Part shown: in pieces, positions 34,220 to 42,243 of the stretch
Layout of the letters: the number at the start of each line of letters is the position of its first letter
Numbering within the stretch: the first letter of the stretch is position 1
NCBI RefSeq assembly: GCF_014649395.1
Contig: NZ_BMSY01000020.1
Span: 35,579 to 99,578, forward strand
Source of the DNA: Streptomyces aureoverticillatus
GTDB lineage: Bacteria > Actinomycetota > Actinomycetes > Streptomycetales > Streptomycetaceae
Length of the DNA: 64,000 nt
Direction: 5' to 3'
Made by a program: the position numbers and the translations under genes
Notes under the pieces: generated by a model
The model's database searches: none
What the model was told of the DNA's origin: nothing
What the model saw: only the letters and a program-made list of their open reading frames with translations

Positions 34220-35632
34220 ATGAACAGCGACCCCTCTTCCTCCGGCCCCGTCCCCGGGGGTCGCCCAGGCGACGTCAGGCGGGCCACCGCGCTGAGCTCG
34301 GAACTCGCCGAGCAGGGCGTCCACGGCATCGTCCTGGCCTACGTCGACACCGCCGGCATCGGCCGGGTGAAGGCGATCCCGACGGCCCGGCTCGCCTCGG
34401 CGGCGGCATGGGGCGTGGGCATGTCACCGGTCTTCGACACCTTCCTGGCGGACGACTCCACCGTCTCCACCGACATCCTCGGCTCACCCGACGGCGATCT
34501 GCGCCTCTACCCCGACCTCGACCGGCTAGTGGCCCTGGCCGCGCAGCCCGGCTGGGCCTGGGCTCCGGTCGACCGGATCACGCAGGACGGCGAGCGGCAT
34601 CCGGCGTGCAGCCGCACCTTCCTGCGCCACATCGTCGCCGACGCCGCCCGCCGCCACGGCCTCACGTTCAAGGCGGCCATCGAGGTCGAGTGGTCGGTCG
34701 GACAGGGATCCGCGCCGGGCGACGCCTTCGTCCCCGCCGTCTCGGGCCCGGCCTACGGGACGACCCGCCTGGCCGAGCTGAGCGACTACGCCGCCGAACT
34801 CCTTGCGGCGCTGGCGGCTCAGGACGTCGACGTCGACCAGATCCACCCCGAGTACGCCGCCGGGCAGTTCGAGATCTCGGTGGGTGCCCTCGACCCGGTG
34901 GCCACGGCCGACCGCAGCCTCCTGGTCCGCGACACCATCCGGGCGGTGGCGCTGCACCACGGTTTGCGGGTCTCGTTCGCGCCCGCGTACCTCGCCGAGG
35001 GAGTCGGCAATGGTGGCCACGTCCACCTTTCCGCCTGGCGCGCGGGACGGAACCTGCACGCGGGCGGCGACGCCCGGTACGGGATGACCGCCGATGCGGA
35101 GTCGTTCGCCGCGGGCCTGCTCGCGCACCTGCCCGGCCTCACAGCCGTGACCGCGCCGAGCCCCGCGAGCTATCTGCGGCTGAAGCCCTCGCAGTGGGCC
35201 GGGGTATTCACGGCCTGGGGCCATGAGGCGCGCGAGTGCGCGGTGCGTGTCATCACCGGTACGGCAGGACGGCACGAGCAGGCGGCGAACCTGGAGGTGA
35301 AACCGGTCGACCTGGCCGCCAACCCGTATCTGGTGCTCGGCTGTCTCATCGCCGCGGGTCTCGACGGCCTCGAGTCGTCGGCGCCGCTGCCCGAGCCGGT
35401 CGCCGGAGACCCCGCACGGTGGACCGCCGCGGAGGCGGCAGCCCGGGGCGTGCGCCGCCTGCCGACGTCCCTGGACGAGGCGGTCGGGGAGTTCCGCAGG
35501 GACGAACGGCTGCGCTCCGCCCTGGGGCCGGTCCTGGCTGACGCCGTCATCGCCGTACGCCTCGGCGAGATCGCGGCCGTGGCCGGACTCGATGACGAGC
35601 AGGTGGCGGCGGCGTACCGCTGGAAGTACTGA
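34220..35632 (+). CDS. Glutamine-synthetase-like ligase
   Basis: A 470-residue protein of the GS family that includes gamma-glutamyl-amine ligases of actinobacteria. Motifs seen are GRVKAIP in the N-terminal beta-grasp, EVEWSV and DQIHPEYAAGQFEISVGALDP (metal-binding Glu residues), GNGGHVHLSAW (NGGHxH), the EVKPVDLAANPYL region and a C-terminal Tyr-Trp-Lys. The Tyr regulatory loop of GlnA is absent, so it is not the primary ammonia-assimilating enzyme. Adjacent to it is the start of an amidohydrolase gene, a common partner in streptomycetes. Confidence 0.85.
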   Translation: MNSDPSSSGPVPGGRPGDVRRATALSSELAEQGVHGIVLAYVDTAGIGRVKAIPTARLASAAAWGVGMSPVFDTFLADDSTVSTDILGSPDGDLRLYPDLDRLVALAAQPGWAWAPVDRITQDGERHPACSRTFLRHIVADAARRHGLTFKAAIEVEWSVGQGSAPGDAFVPAVSGPAYGTTRLAELSDYAAELLAALAAQDVDVDQIHPEYAAGQFEISVGALDPVATADRSLLVRDTIRAVALHHGLRVSFAPAYLAEGVGNGGHVHLSAWRAGRNLHAGGDARYGMTADAESFAAGLLAHLPGLTAVTAPSPASYLRLKPSQWAGVFTAWGHEARECAVRVITGTAGRHEQAANLEVKPVDLAANPYLVLGCLIAAGLDGLESSAPLPEPVAGDPARWTAAEAAARGVRRLPTSLDEAVGEFRRDERLRSALGPVLADAVIAVRLGEIAAVAGLDDEQVAAAYRWKY

Positions 35633-35669
35633 TGACCTGTCCGAGCCGTGCGAGAGGACTGAGCAACGC

Positions 35670-36030
35670 GTGAGCACTGTGTCGTCCGCCGGGCCGGTCC
35701 ACGAGGCCCTCGGCCGTCTCGCCCTCGTGGACCACCGCTGCCACGACGCGCCGCCGACCTGAGCCCCGAGAGGTTCGCGTCCCTGATCACCGAGGGCGGT
35801 GACTGGACGGCAGCGGAATCACGCCCTTCGACAGTCCCGTCGGCGTGGCCGTCCGCCGCCCCTGCGCCCCCGTCCTCGGCCTGCCACGCCACGCACTTGC
35901 CGAGCGCTACGTGGCACGGCGGGCCGAACTGGGCTGGCGCGCGGTGAACCGGAGGTTCCTCGCCGCCGCGGGCACCGACACCTTCTGCATGGACACCGGG
36001 CACGCCCCCGAACCGACGGGCATCACCACG
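35670..36030 (+). pseudogene. Amidohydrolase N-terminal remnant
   Basis: From GTG 35670 the frame reads GPVHEALGRLALVDHRCHDAPPT and stops at 35760. The intact family begins LVDHHCHG (metal-binding HxH). In shifted frames the match resumes as LSPERFASLITEG and AVRRPCAPVLGLPRHALAERYVARRAELGWRAVNRRFLAAAG to about 36000. The rest of the hydrolase is missing and another gene fragment follows. It originally formed a pair with the upstream GS-like ligase. Confidence 0.75.
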
Positions 36031-36049
36031 CCCGCCCAGCCGTACGCCT

Positions 36050-36314
36050 GTCCGTGCAGCCCGCCCGCTCCGACTACGATCACCTCTCCTACCGCGTCAT
36101 CGCCCTTCCCGAGGACGTCGTGTCCAAGCTGGTCGCGCTGCACCGCGAACTTGGCCTCGTCTTCGGCGCCGTCGACCTCATCCGCCGACCCGACGGGGAG
36201 TGGGTGTTCCTCGAAACGAATCAGTCCGGCGAATGGGACTGGCTCGCAGGCGAAACCGGTATCCCCGTAGCCGCGGCCCTCGCCGACGTGCTCACCGGAA
36301 AGGCCCCCGCATGA
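36050..36314 (+). pseudogene. C-terminal fragment of a graspetide ATP-grasp ligase (TgmB-like)
   Basis: The reading frame SDYDHLSYRVIALPEDVV, LVFGAVDLIRRPDGEWVFLETNQSGEWDWL and TGIPVAAALADVLTGKA is the final ~80 residues of ATP-grasp ribosomal-peptide maturases. The Glu-Thr-Asn metal site of the ATP-grasp fold and the terminal ALADVLT helix are intact. N-terminal domains and the precursor peptide gene are absent; the sequence upstream belongs to an amidohydrolase fragment. Its stop overlaps the start of the next gene (ATGA), as in intact clusters. Confidence 0.8.
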
Positions 36315-37410
36315 GCGAACAGCTCGCCACCGCGCTCGCCGCCCACCTCACCGCGTCCGGCAGCCTCACCGCCTCGTGGCACGAGCACTACACCGCCGTA
36401 CCACGACACCACTTCATCCCCGACGTGGCATGGGTGGTCTCCGACGGAGCAGGCGCCGAGTACGCCATCGACCGCCACCAGGACGCGCCCGGGTGGCTCC
36501 AAGCCGTCTACTCCGACGCATCGATCGTGACCCAACTCGACGCCGGCACCGGAGACCTGCGCACCGGCAAGGGCACACCGACGTCGAGTTGCTCGGCCCC
36601 GGGCATCGTCTTCCCGATGCTCCAGGCCCTCGACCTGCTCGACGGTCACAAGGTCTTGGAGATCGGCACGGGAAGCGGCTGGACAGCAGCACTGCTGTCC
36701 GCGCGTCTCGGCTCCCAGTGCGTGACCTCGGTCGAGGTCGACGAAGCCGTCGCCGCGCGCGCCGCAGAAGCCATCGCGCAAGCCGGATACGGCCCCCGCC
36801 TGATCGTTGCCGACGGAGCGGACGGCTGGCCCGACTCGTCGTCGACGGCGACGGCCAGGCCATCGGCCGCTTCGAGCGCACCGCATCGTTCATGATGCTG
36901 CGCTCACAACAGCGGGCGATCGGCTGGACGCCGCACGACGCGGAGAACGCCACCACTGAACAGGCAACCCTCGACCCGCGCACGATCATCAACGCCCCCG
37001 AAGGGGCGGCACTCGCCATCGCCGCACTCGCACCCGGCATCACACAGACCGTGATCACTGACCCCGGCGGCGACGTGTCACTGCTGCTGTCGGAGGCCGA
37101 CGCCCCTCAAGGGGCATGGGCCGCAGTCGACTACTCCGCCGGGCGTGACACCTACGCCGTCACCTGGTGGGGCGAACGCAACCTGTGGGCACAGGTATCT
37201 GACGCGTACCTGCAATGGGTCTCGTGTGGGCAACCCAAACGTCCCCGGTTCGGCATCACGGTCACGCCCGATGAACAAGTTCTATGGCTGGACCACCCCC
37301 GGCACCGCGTGGTGCTCAACGCATCCTCACCTCACGACGGCGCCGAACGGAGCCGCTACGGGCGCGACTCCGGCCCCAGTAGTCAGGCCCGCGATCTGAT
37401 CGCCGATGGT
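36311..37410 (+). pseudogene. Graspetide-associated methyltransferase (TgmC-like), internally deleted
   Basis: The N-terminal half (MSEQLATALAAHLTASGSLT, WHEHYTAVPRHHFIPDVAW, VLEIGTGSGWTAALL, CVTSVEVDEAVA) is that of the PIMT-type methyltransferases linked to ATP-grasp RiPP maturases. After GADGWP (about 36830) roughly 50-60 residues are missing and the frame changes: ARLVVDGDGQAIGRFERTASFM continues the family C-terminus in another frame, through ATYAVTWWGERN-like text (YAVTWWGERNLWAQVSDAYLQW) to about 37300. A strong terminator at 37411 marks the end of the former operon. The family modifies Asp in the precursor, forming methyl ester or aspartimide. Confidence 0.8.
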
Positions 37411-37444
37411 CACCCGCCTCCCCCCCGGTGGGGGACGGCGGGTG
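37411..37444 (+). terminator. Strong hairpin terminator
   Basis: CACCCGCC pairs with GGCGGGTG and, inside, CCCCC with GGGGG around a short loop. It lies after the relic methyltransferase and upstream of the deaminase/ASCH gene. Confidence 0.75.
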
Positions 37445-37574
37445 CACGATTATGGGCGGACGCTCGCGCAAACCGTCAGGATCACGTGTACCAGCCGCCC
37501 TCGCATCCCCCGCGCACCTGTGGCTAGTGCTGTGACCGGGAACGTTCACCGGGTTGCATGGCTTGGGGAGGTGT

Positions 37575-38345
37575 ATGAGTAGTGTCTGTTGGATGGACAG
37601 CACGATGCATCTGCCGACGGAAGAAGATCTGGAGCTGGTCGAGTTCGCCCAGCGCATTGTTGAGGCCAACGGTGACGGTGAGGTGCACACCGTCGGGGCA
37701 GCCGTTCGAGACGCACAGGGCCGGATGTTCGGTGGCATCAACCTTTATCACTTCACGGGCGGACCTTGCGCGGAGTTGGTGGCGCTCGGGCATGCGCGCG
37801 CTGCGGGAGCACGTGACCTGGCGGCGATTGTTGCCGTCGGTGACACGGGGCGCGGCGTGCTCGCGCCATGTGGCCGGGACCGGCAGGTCCTGCTGGACTA
37901 CCACCCGGGCATCCGCGTCCTCGTGCCGGTAGCCGGCGGCATTCGCAGTGTCGCGGTCTCCGACCTTCTGCCTCATGCTTATGTCTGGGGGGAGCAGTCC
38001 GCAGGGTCCGACAGCGCGCTGCGCTCTACCGCGATACAGGCCCTGCATTTCCATCCCGCCTATCTCGATGCTGTACGCACCGGACGGAAGACGACCACGG
38101 TGCGGTTCCGAGACCCGGTGGAGGCAGGCCCGGTGAACATGGTGTTCGAGTTGGATGACGAGGTGGTGCTGCCGGGTGTGATCACTCAGATCACCTCCAA
38201 GAAGGTTGCCGAATTGACCGAGGCGGACGCTATCGCCGACGGGTTCCACGATCTTGCCGAGCTGCAAGACAGGCTGCGGTTCCACTACCCCGACATCAAG
38301 TCGACCGATGACGCCACCATCGTTCACTTCCGTCTGACGAGTTGA
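37575..38345 (+). CDS. Cytidine-deaminase-like domain fused to an ASCH domain
   Basis: A 256-residue protein. The N-terminal half has a CDA fold with the zinc/glutamate motif CAE (Cys65, Glu67) and PCG (Cys99), but the second Cys of PCxxC is Asp (PCGRDRQVLLDY, Asp102), so the zinc site would be Cys-Cys-Asp or altered. The C-terminal half (about 146-256) is an ASCH domain: LHFHPAYLDAVRTGRKTTTVRF, then GVITQITSKKVAELTEADAIADGF. ASCH domains bind RNA or nucleosides, so the pair could act on modified nucleosides. The relation to blasticidin-type deaminases is only architectural. ATG 37575 follows GGGGAGG; ATG 37593 is an alternative. Confidence 0.8.
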   Translation: MSSVCWMDSTMHLPTEEDLELVEFAQRIVEANGDGEVHTVGAAVRDAQGRMFGGINLYHFTGGPCAELVALGHARAAGARDLAAIVAVGDTGRGVLAPCGRDRQVLLDYHPGIRVLVPVAGGIRSVAVSDLLPHAYVWGEQSAGSDSALRSTAIQALHFHPAYLDAVRTGRKTTTVRFRDPVEAGPVNMVFELDDEVVLPGVITQITSKKVAELTEADAIADGFHDLAELQDRLRFHYPDIKSTDDATIVHFRLTS

Positions 38346-38453
38346 CTGCATCCGCCAGCAAGCGCACGAGGAGGCAATCAGCCTCTCCCGCGTGGTGGCG
38401 ACGGTCGCCCCCGTGGAGCCCCCGGCCCGAGTGGACCGGCTCGCACAGACCTG

Positions 38454-38639
38454 ATGGCCACGCGGATACTCAGCACACTCATGGTCGCCTGGATCTTCCA
38501 CGACACCCGGGTGGACCACCCCGTCTGGCACCACAAGCGTTACCTACCGCATCCCGCGTTCAACAGCGCCGGCGGCCCGATCGGCACGTACCGGCGCTGG
38601 GCACGCCAGTTCTATCCCCACCATCCGTCGCCCCCGTGA
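38454..38639 (+). pseudogene. Rieske oxygenase C-terminal fragment (KshA-like)
   Basis: The frame WIFHDTRVDHPVWHHKRYLPHPAFNSAGGPIGTYRRWARQFYPHH resembles the extreme C-terminus of ketosteroid 9-alpha-hydroxylase-type Rieske oxygenases (VWxxKRYLxxPAF, GPIxxYRRWARQFY). No Rieske or iron domain precedes it. Its presence in a window that also encodes cholesterol oxidase is suggestive but not informative. Confidence 0.5.
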
Positions 38640-38767
38640 TCGTTCCGTCGCCCCCGTAATCGTTGCTGTGGTGTGGACGTAGCGCGTTCGACGGGGGCAG
38701 CCCGACCCGTGGTGCGACAGAAAAACGGGCTGGCCCGCGACACGTCGGCGCTGTTACCTTGATCGGT

Positions 38768-38812
38768 ATGGCACGAGGTATCTGGTCGCAGAAGGTCCGC
38801 TCCGCCCGCTGA
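38768..38812 (+). CDS. Candidate 14-residue leader peptide MARGIWSQKVRSAR
   Basis: A short frame begins at ATG 38768 and stops at TGA 38812, 100 bp upstream of the ABC-F gene. A TTACCT hexamer 13 bp upstream of the ATG could be a -10, which would make the message nearly leaderless. Its last codons lie in the left arm and loop of a hairpin (38790-38826), so stalled translation would change that fold. Ribosome-protection ABC-F genes are often controlled in this way. This is a prediction. Confidence 0.5.
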   Translation: MARGIWSQKVRSAR

Positions 38813-38826
38813 CGGCGGCGCCTTCT
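38790..38826 (+). promoter_or_regulatory. Candidate attenuator hairpin before the ABC-F gene
   Basis: AGAAGG (38790-38795) pairs with CCTTCT (38821-38826) and, inside, CCGCC (38802-38806) with GGCGG (38814-38818); the TGA of the leader peptide lies in the loop. The structure would block elongation unless a ribosome stalls on the leader. Confidence 0.5.
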
Positions 38827-38912
38827 CCCTGCTGAATCTGCGCTCGCCGTCCCGGTCCCGCCGGGCGGCCACTCTCTGCTGCCCGGCTCCACTGCGAGCT
38901 GCGGAGCATCCG

Positions 38913-40565
38913 TTGAATCCCACCCCGACCCCTGCTGAAGTCATGTCCCTGCCCGTCGAGGCGGGCGGCAGCGCACACGTCCGTGCCGAGGGCGTCACCG
39001 TCACCCGCGGGTCCCGGCGCGTCCTGAACGACGTCTCGGTGACCGTCTCGGCGCGGTCGCGCGTCGCCGTCGTCGGCGAGAACGGCCGCGGCAAGACGAC
39101 GCTGCTGCACGTACTCGCCGGACTCATCACCCCTGATGAGGGCACCCTGCACCGGGCCGGCACGATCGGCCTGGCCCTCCAGGAGCTGTCCGTCCGGGAC
39201 GGTGCGACCGTCGGCACCCTGACGTCCGAGGCGCTGACCGCGTCGCTCGCGGCCCTCGCCGCGCTGGACGAGGCCGCCCTCGCCATGACCGGGGGCGACC
39301 CCGAGGCCGACGACCGCTATGCCGCCGCGCTCGACGCCGCCAACCGGCTCGACGCGTGGGACGCCGAACGGCGCATCGACGTCGCCCTCGATGCCCTCGG
39401 TGCCTGCACCGACCGAGACCGTCCGTTGTCGACGCTGTCGGTCGGGCAGCGCTATCGGGTCCGCCTCGCCTGCCTGCTCGGCGCACGGCACGACGTCCTG
39501 CTGCTCGACGAGCCGACCAACCATCTCGACGCGGGCGGTCTCGACTTCCTGACCCGCAGGCTGCGCGAGCACGGCGGCGGCCTCGCCGTCGTCAGCCACG
39601 ACCGGGCGCTGCTGCGCGACGTCGCGGACCGGTTCCTCGACCTCGACCCGACCCGCGACGAGAAGCCGCGCCTGTACGCGGGCGGCTACGACGCCTGGCA
39701 GGACGCCCGGCGGCGTGAGCGCGAGCGCTGGCAGCAGGACCATGAGGAGCAGCAAGCCGAGCACCGGCGGCTCAAGGACGCGGTGTCCAAGGCCCGCGAC
39801 CGGCTCACCACCGGCTGGCGGCCGGACAAGGGGACCGGCAAGCACCAGCGCCAGTCCCGCGCGCCGGGCGTCGTACAGGCCCTCAATCGGCAGCAGGAGG
39901 CCCTTCTGGCGCATCGGATCGACGTGCCGGAGCCGCCGCCGACGTTGCGGTGGCCGGACCCGCGGGTCCGGCCGGGTGCGCCGCAGCTGCGGGCGTACGG
40001 CGTCGCGGTCGAGGGGCGCCTGGCCGGTCCGGTCGACCTCACCCTCGACGGCGGCGACCGGCTGCTCGTGACCGGCCCGAACGGTGCCGGGAAGTCCACG
40101 CTGCTCGCAGTCCTGGCCGGTTCGCTCGAGCCCACGCACGGGTACGTCCGGACGGCGCAGGGCGCGCGGGTCGTCCGAGTCACCCAGGAGACCGCCGAGC
40201 AGGCTCCCGGGCTCACCGCCCACGAGGTGTACGACCGCCATGTGGGACGGCTGGTGGCCCTCGGGGAGCTGCGAGACGCCGACGCCGTCCCGCTCGGGAC
40301 GCTCGGACTCCTCGACTCCGAGGCGCTGCGCACGCCGGTCGGGCGGATGTCGCAGGGGCAGCAGCGGCGCCTCGACCTGGCGCTCGCCCTGGCGGTGCGG
40401 CCCGGGCTGATCCTGCTCGACGAGCCGACCAACCACCTGTCGTCGGTGCTGGTCGACGAGCTGACCGAGGCGATCCGCGGCACGAGCGCCGCCGTCGTCG
40501 TCGCCACGCACGACCGGCAGCTGCTGCGCGACCTCGCTGACTGGCCGCGGCTGGAGGTGGGATGA
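38913..40565 (+). CDS. ABC-F ATPase, antibiotic-resistance (ribosome protection) type
   Basis: A 550-residue cytosolic protein with two ABC domains: Walker A GENGRGKTT and GPNGAGKST, signatures LSVGQRYRV and MSQGQQRRL, Walker B LLLDEPTNHLD and ILLDEPTNHLS. The linker between them (about 250-335, RRRERERWQQDHEEQQAEHRRLK...) is a charged coiled coil, as in proteins of the TlrC/OleB/VmlR group that dislodge drugs from the ribosome. No transmembrane segments. TTG 38913 follows GCGGAG at a good spacing; ATG 38943 is the alternative. The preceding leader and hairpin suggest antibiotic-induced attenuation. Confidence 0.9.
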   Translation: MNPTPTPAEVMSLPVEAGGSAHVRAEGVTVTRGSRRVLNDVSVTVSARSRVAVVGENGRGKTTLLHVLAGLITPDEGTLHRAGTIGLALQELSVRDGATVGTLTSEALTASLAALAALDEAALAMTGGDPEADDRYAAALDAANRLDAWDAERRIDVALDALGACTDRDRPLSTLSVGQRYRVRLACLLGARHDVLLLDEPTNHLDAGGLDFLTRRLREHGGGLAVVSHDRALLRDVADRFLDLDPTRDEKPRLYAGGYDAWQDARRRERERWQQDHEEQQAEHRRLKDAVSKARDRLTTGWRPDKGTGKHQRQSRAPGVVQALNRQQEALLAHRIDVPEPPPTLRWPDPRVRPGAPQLRAYGVAVEGRLAGPVDLTLDGGDRLLVTGPNGAGKSTLLAVLAGSLEPTHGYVRTAQGARVVRVTQETAEQAPGLTAHEVYDRHVGRLVALGELRDADAVPLGTLGLLDSEALRTPVGRMSQGQQRRLDLALALAVRPGLILLDEPTNHLSSVLVDELTEAIRGTSAAVVVATHDRQLLRDLADWPRLEVG

Positions 40566-40620
40566 CGCCCGTATGACACCCGTTTTGACGTCTGTGTGAC
40601 ACCCGCTGGACACCCGTTTC

Positions 40621-40638
40621 GGCGCCCGTCTGGGCGCC
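40621..40638. terminator. Hairpin between convergent ABC-F and rhaB genes
   Basis: GGCGCCC-GTCT-GGGCGCC forms a 7-bp stem. Upstream (40563-40620) the motif TGACACCCG/GACACCCGT recurs four times in about 55 bp. Together they separate the two convergent genes. Confidence 0.6.
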
Positions 40639-40656
40639 CTCCCTCCCCCACCCACC

Positions 40657-42243
40657 TCACGGCCCTGGGAGGCGGCGGTCCGCCGCCTCCCAGGCGTCCG
40701 CGTCCCGGCCGGGCGACGGGTCGTAGCGCGTCAAGGGCTGTGTGCGTACGACGAGTTCGCGCATCCCGGCCCGGTCGTGGACGAGGCCCTGGGCGCGGGC
40801 CTGCACCAGCACGTTGCCGAGCGCCGCGGCCTCGGCCGGTCCTGCGACCACCGGCACCCCGCAGGCATCGGCGGTCAGTTGGCACAGCAGGCGGTTGCGC
40901 GCCCCGCCGCCCACCACGTACACGACGTCGACCGGGTGGTCGGCGAGCCGCTGGGCCTCCTCGATGGCGCGGCGATGGGCGAGGGCGAGCGAGTCGAGGA
41001 CGCAGCGGGTGATCTCGGCGCGGGTCGCCGGCACGGGCTGCCCGGTGGCCCGGCAGGCCTCGGCGATCCGTTCCGGCATCCGGCCCGGCGCCAGGAACGC
41101 GGGGTCGGAGGCGTCCACGACCGATCGCAGGCCGGGCGCCGCGGCCGCTTCCCGCAGCAGCGGCACGACGTCCGGCTCGTCCCAGGAGCGCATGCACTCC
41201 TGGACCAGCCACAGGCCCATGATGTTGCGCAGGTAGCGGACCGTGCCGTCGATTCCCAGTTCGTTGCTGAAGTTCGCGGTACGGCTCCCCTCCGTCAGGA
41301 CGGGTACGTCGAGTTCGAGGCCCGCGAGGGACCAGGTTCCGGTGCAGATGTACGCGAAGCGTTCGCCTTCCGTCGCGGGGACGGCGGCCACCGCGGACGC
41401 GGTGTCGTGCGAGCCCACCGTCGTGACGGGTGTCGGGTGTCCGGTGAACTCGGCCGCGTGGGTGAGCAGTCGGCCTGCCGGGTCGCCGGGGCGACGCAGC
41501 GGGGCGAAGAGGGAGAGATCGATCCCCAGGGCGTCGGCCACAGAGTGCGCCCAGGTTGTGGTGCGGGGGTCGATCAGTTGGGTGGTGGAGGCGTTCGTGA
41601 GCTCCGTTCCCTGCTCGCCGGTCAGCCAGTACGAGATCAGGTCGGGGATCAGCAACAGGCGGGAGGCACTGGCCAGTTGGGCTTCGCCCTGCGCGGCCAG
41701 GAGTTGGTACAGGGTGTTGATGGGTGTGTCCTGGATGCCGGTCTCGGCGTACAGACGCCGCGCGGGAATCGTCGCCCACGCCTTTTGCGCCATGCCTTCG
41801 GTGCGTGTGTCGCGGTAGTGCACCGGATTGCCGAGCAGATGCCCGTCGGCGTCGAGCAGGCCGTAGTCGACGCCCCAGCTGTCGATGCCGATCGAGTCCA
41901 CGCGTCCCGCGGCGCGCAGGCCGTCCAGGATGCCCGCGTACAGACCGAGCACGTCCCAGCGCAGCCCTTCCGCGAGCCGGACCGGCCGGTTGGGGAAGCG
42001 GTGTGCCTCGGCGAGGTCGAGGGTGTCGGGGCCGACGCGGCCGACCATGACGCGCCCGCTGGACGCCCCCAGGTCGACCGCCGCGAACACCCCTGTACGC
42101 CCCGCCCCTTCGGCCCCCGCCCGGCCCGTCCGTTCGGCCCCTGCCCGCCCGGCCCGTCCGACTTCTGTCCGCTCAGTCCGTCCGGTGTGCCTCGCACTCT
42201 CCATGTCTCCCGTGCTACCCGCACCTCCCGTGCGGGAACTCAT
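40657..42243 (-). CDS. rhaB: Rhamnulokinase
   Basis: A 528-residue FGGY-type sugar kinase that phosphorylates L-rhamnulose. FAAVDLGASSGRVMVGRV is the phosphate-1 loop, GIDSWGVDYGLLD and GSHDTASAVAAVP the adenosine/phosphate motifs, and VVGGGARNRLLCQLTADACGVPVVAGP the conserved kinase tail. The first ~50 residues (GRAGAERTGRAGAEGAGRTG) come from a GC-rich tandem repeat at 42110-42195 and are unusual for RhaB, so the true start may be nearer FAAVDLG. The ATG at 42243 overlaps the stop of the upstream gene (ATGA), which supports coupling. Confidence 0.9.
   Translation of the reverse strand: MSSRTGGAGSTGDMESARHTGRTERTEVGRAGRAGAERTGRAGAEGAGRTGVFAAVDLGASSGRVMVGRVGPDTLDLAEAHRFPNRPVRLAEGLRWDVLGLYAGILDGLRAAGRVDSIGIDSWGVDYGLLDADGHLLGNPVHYRDTRTEGMAQKAWATIPARRLYAETGIQDTPINTLYQLLAAQGEAQLASASRLLLIPDLISYWLTGEQGTELTNASTTQLIDPRTTTWAHSVADALGIDLSLFAPLRRPGDPAGRLLTHAAEFTGHPTPVTTVGSHDTASAVAAVPATEGERFAYICTGTWSLAGLELDVPVLTEGSRTANFSNELGIDGTVRYLRNIMGLWLVQECMRSWDEPDVVPLLREAAAAPGLRSVVDASDPAFLAPGRMPERIAEACRATGQPVPATRAEITRCVLDSLALAHRRAIEEAQRLADHPVDVVYVVGGGARNRLLCQLTADACGVPVVAGPAEAAALGNVLVQARAQGLVHDRAGMRELVVRTQPLTRYDPSPGRDADAWEAADRRLPGP

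Noticed and set aside
35845..36270. A 141-codon frame combining amidohydrolase and ATP-grasp parts
   Set aside because: The frame crosses two unrelated gene fragments; the second half is out of frame with the ATP-grasp motifs, so it is not a real fusion protein.
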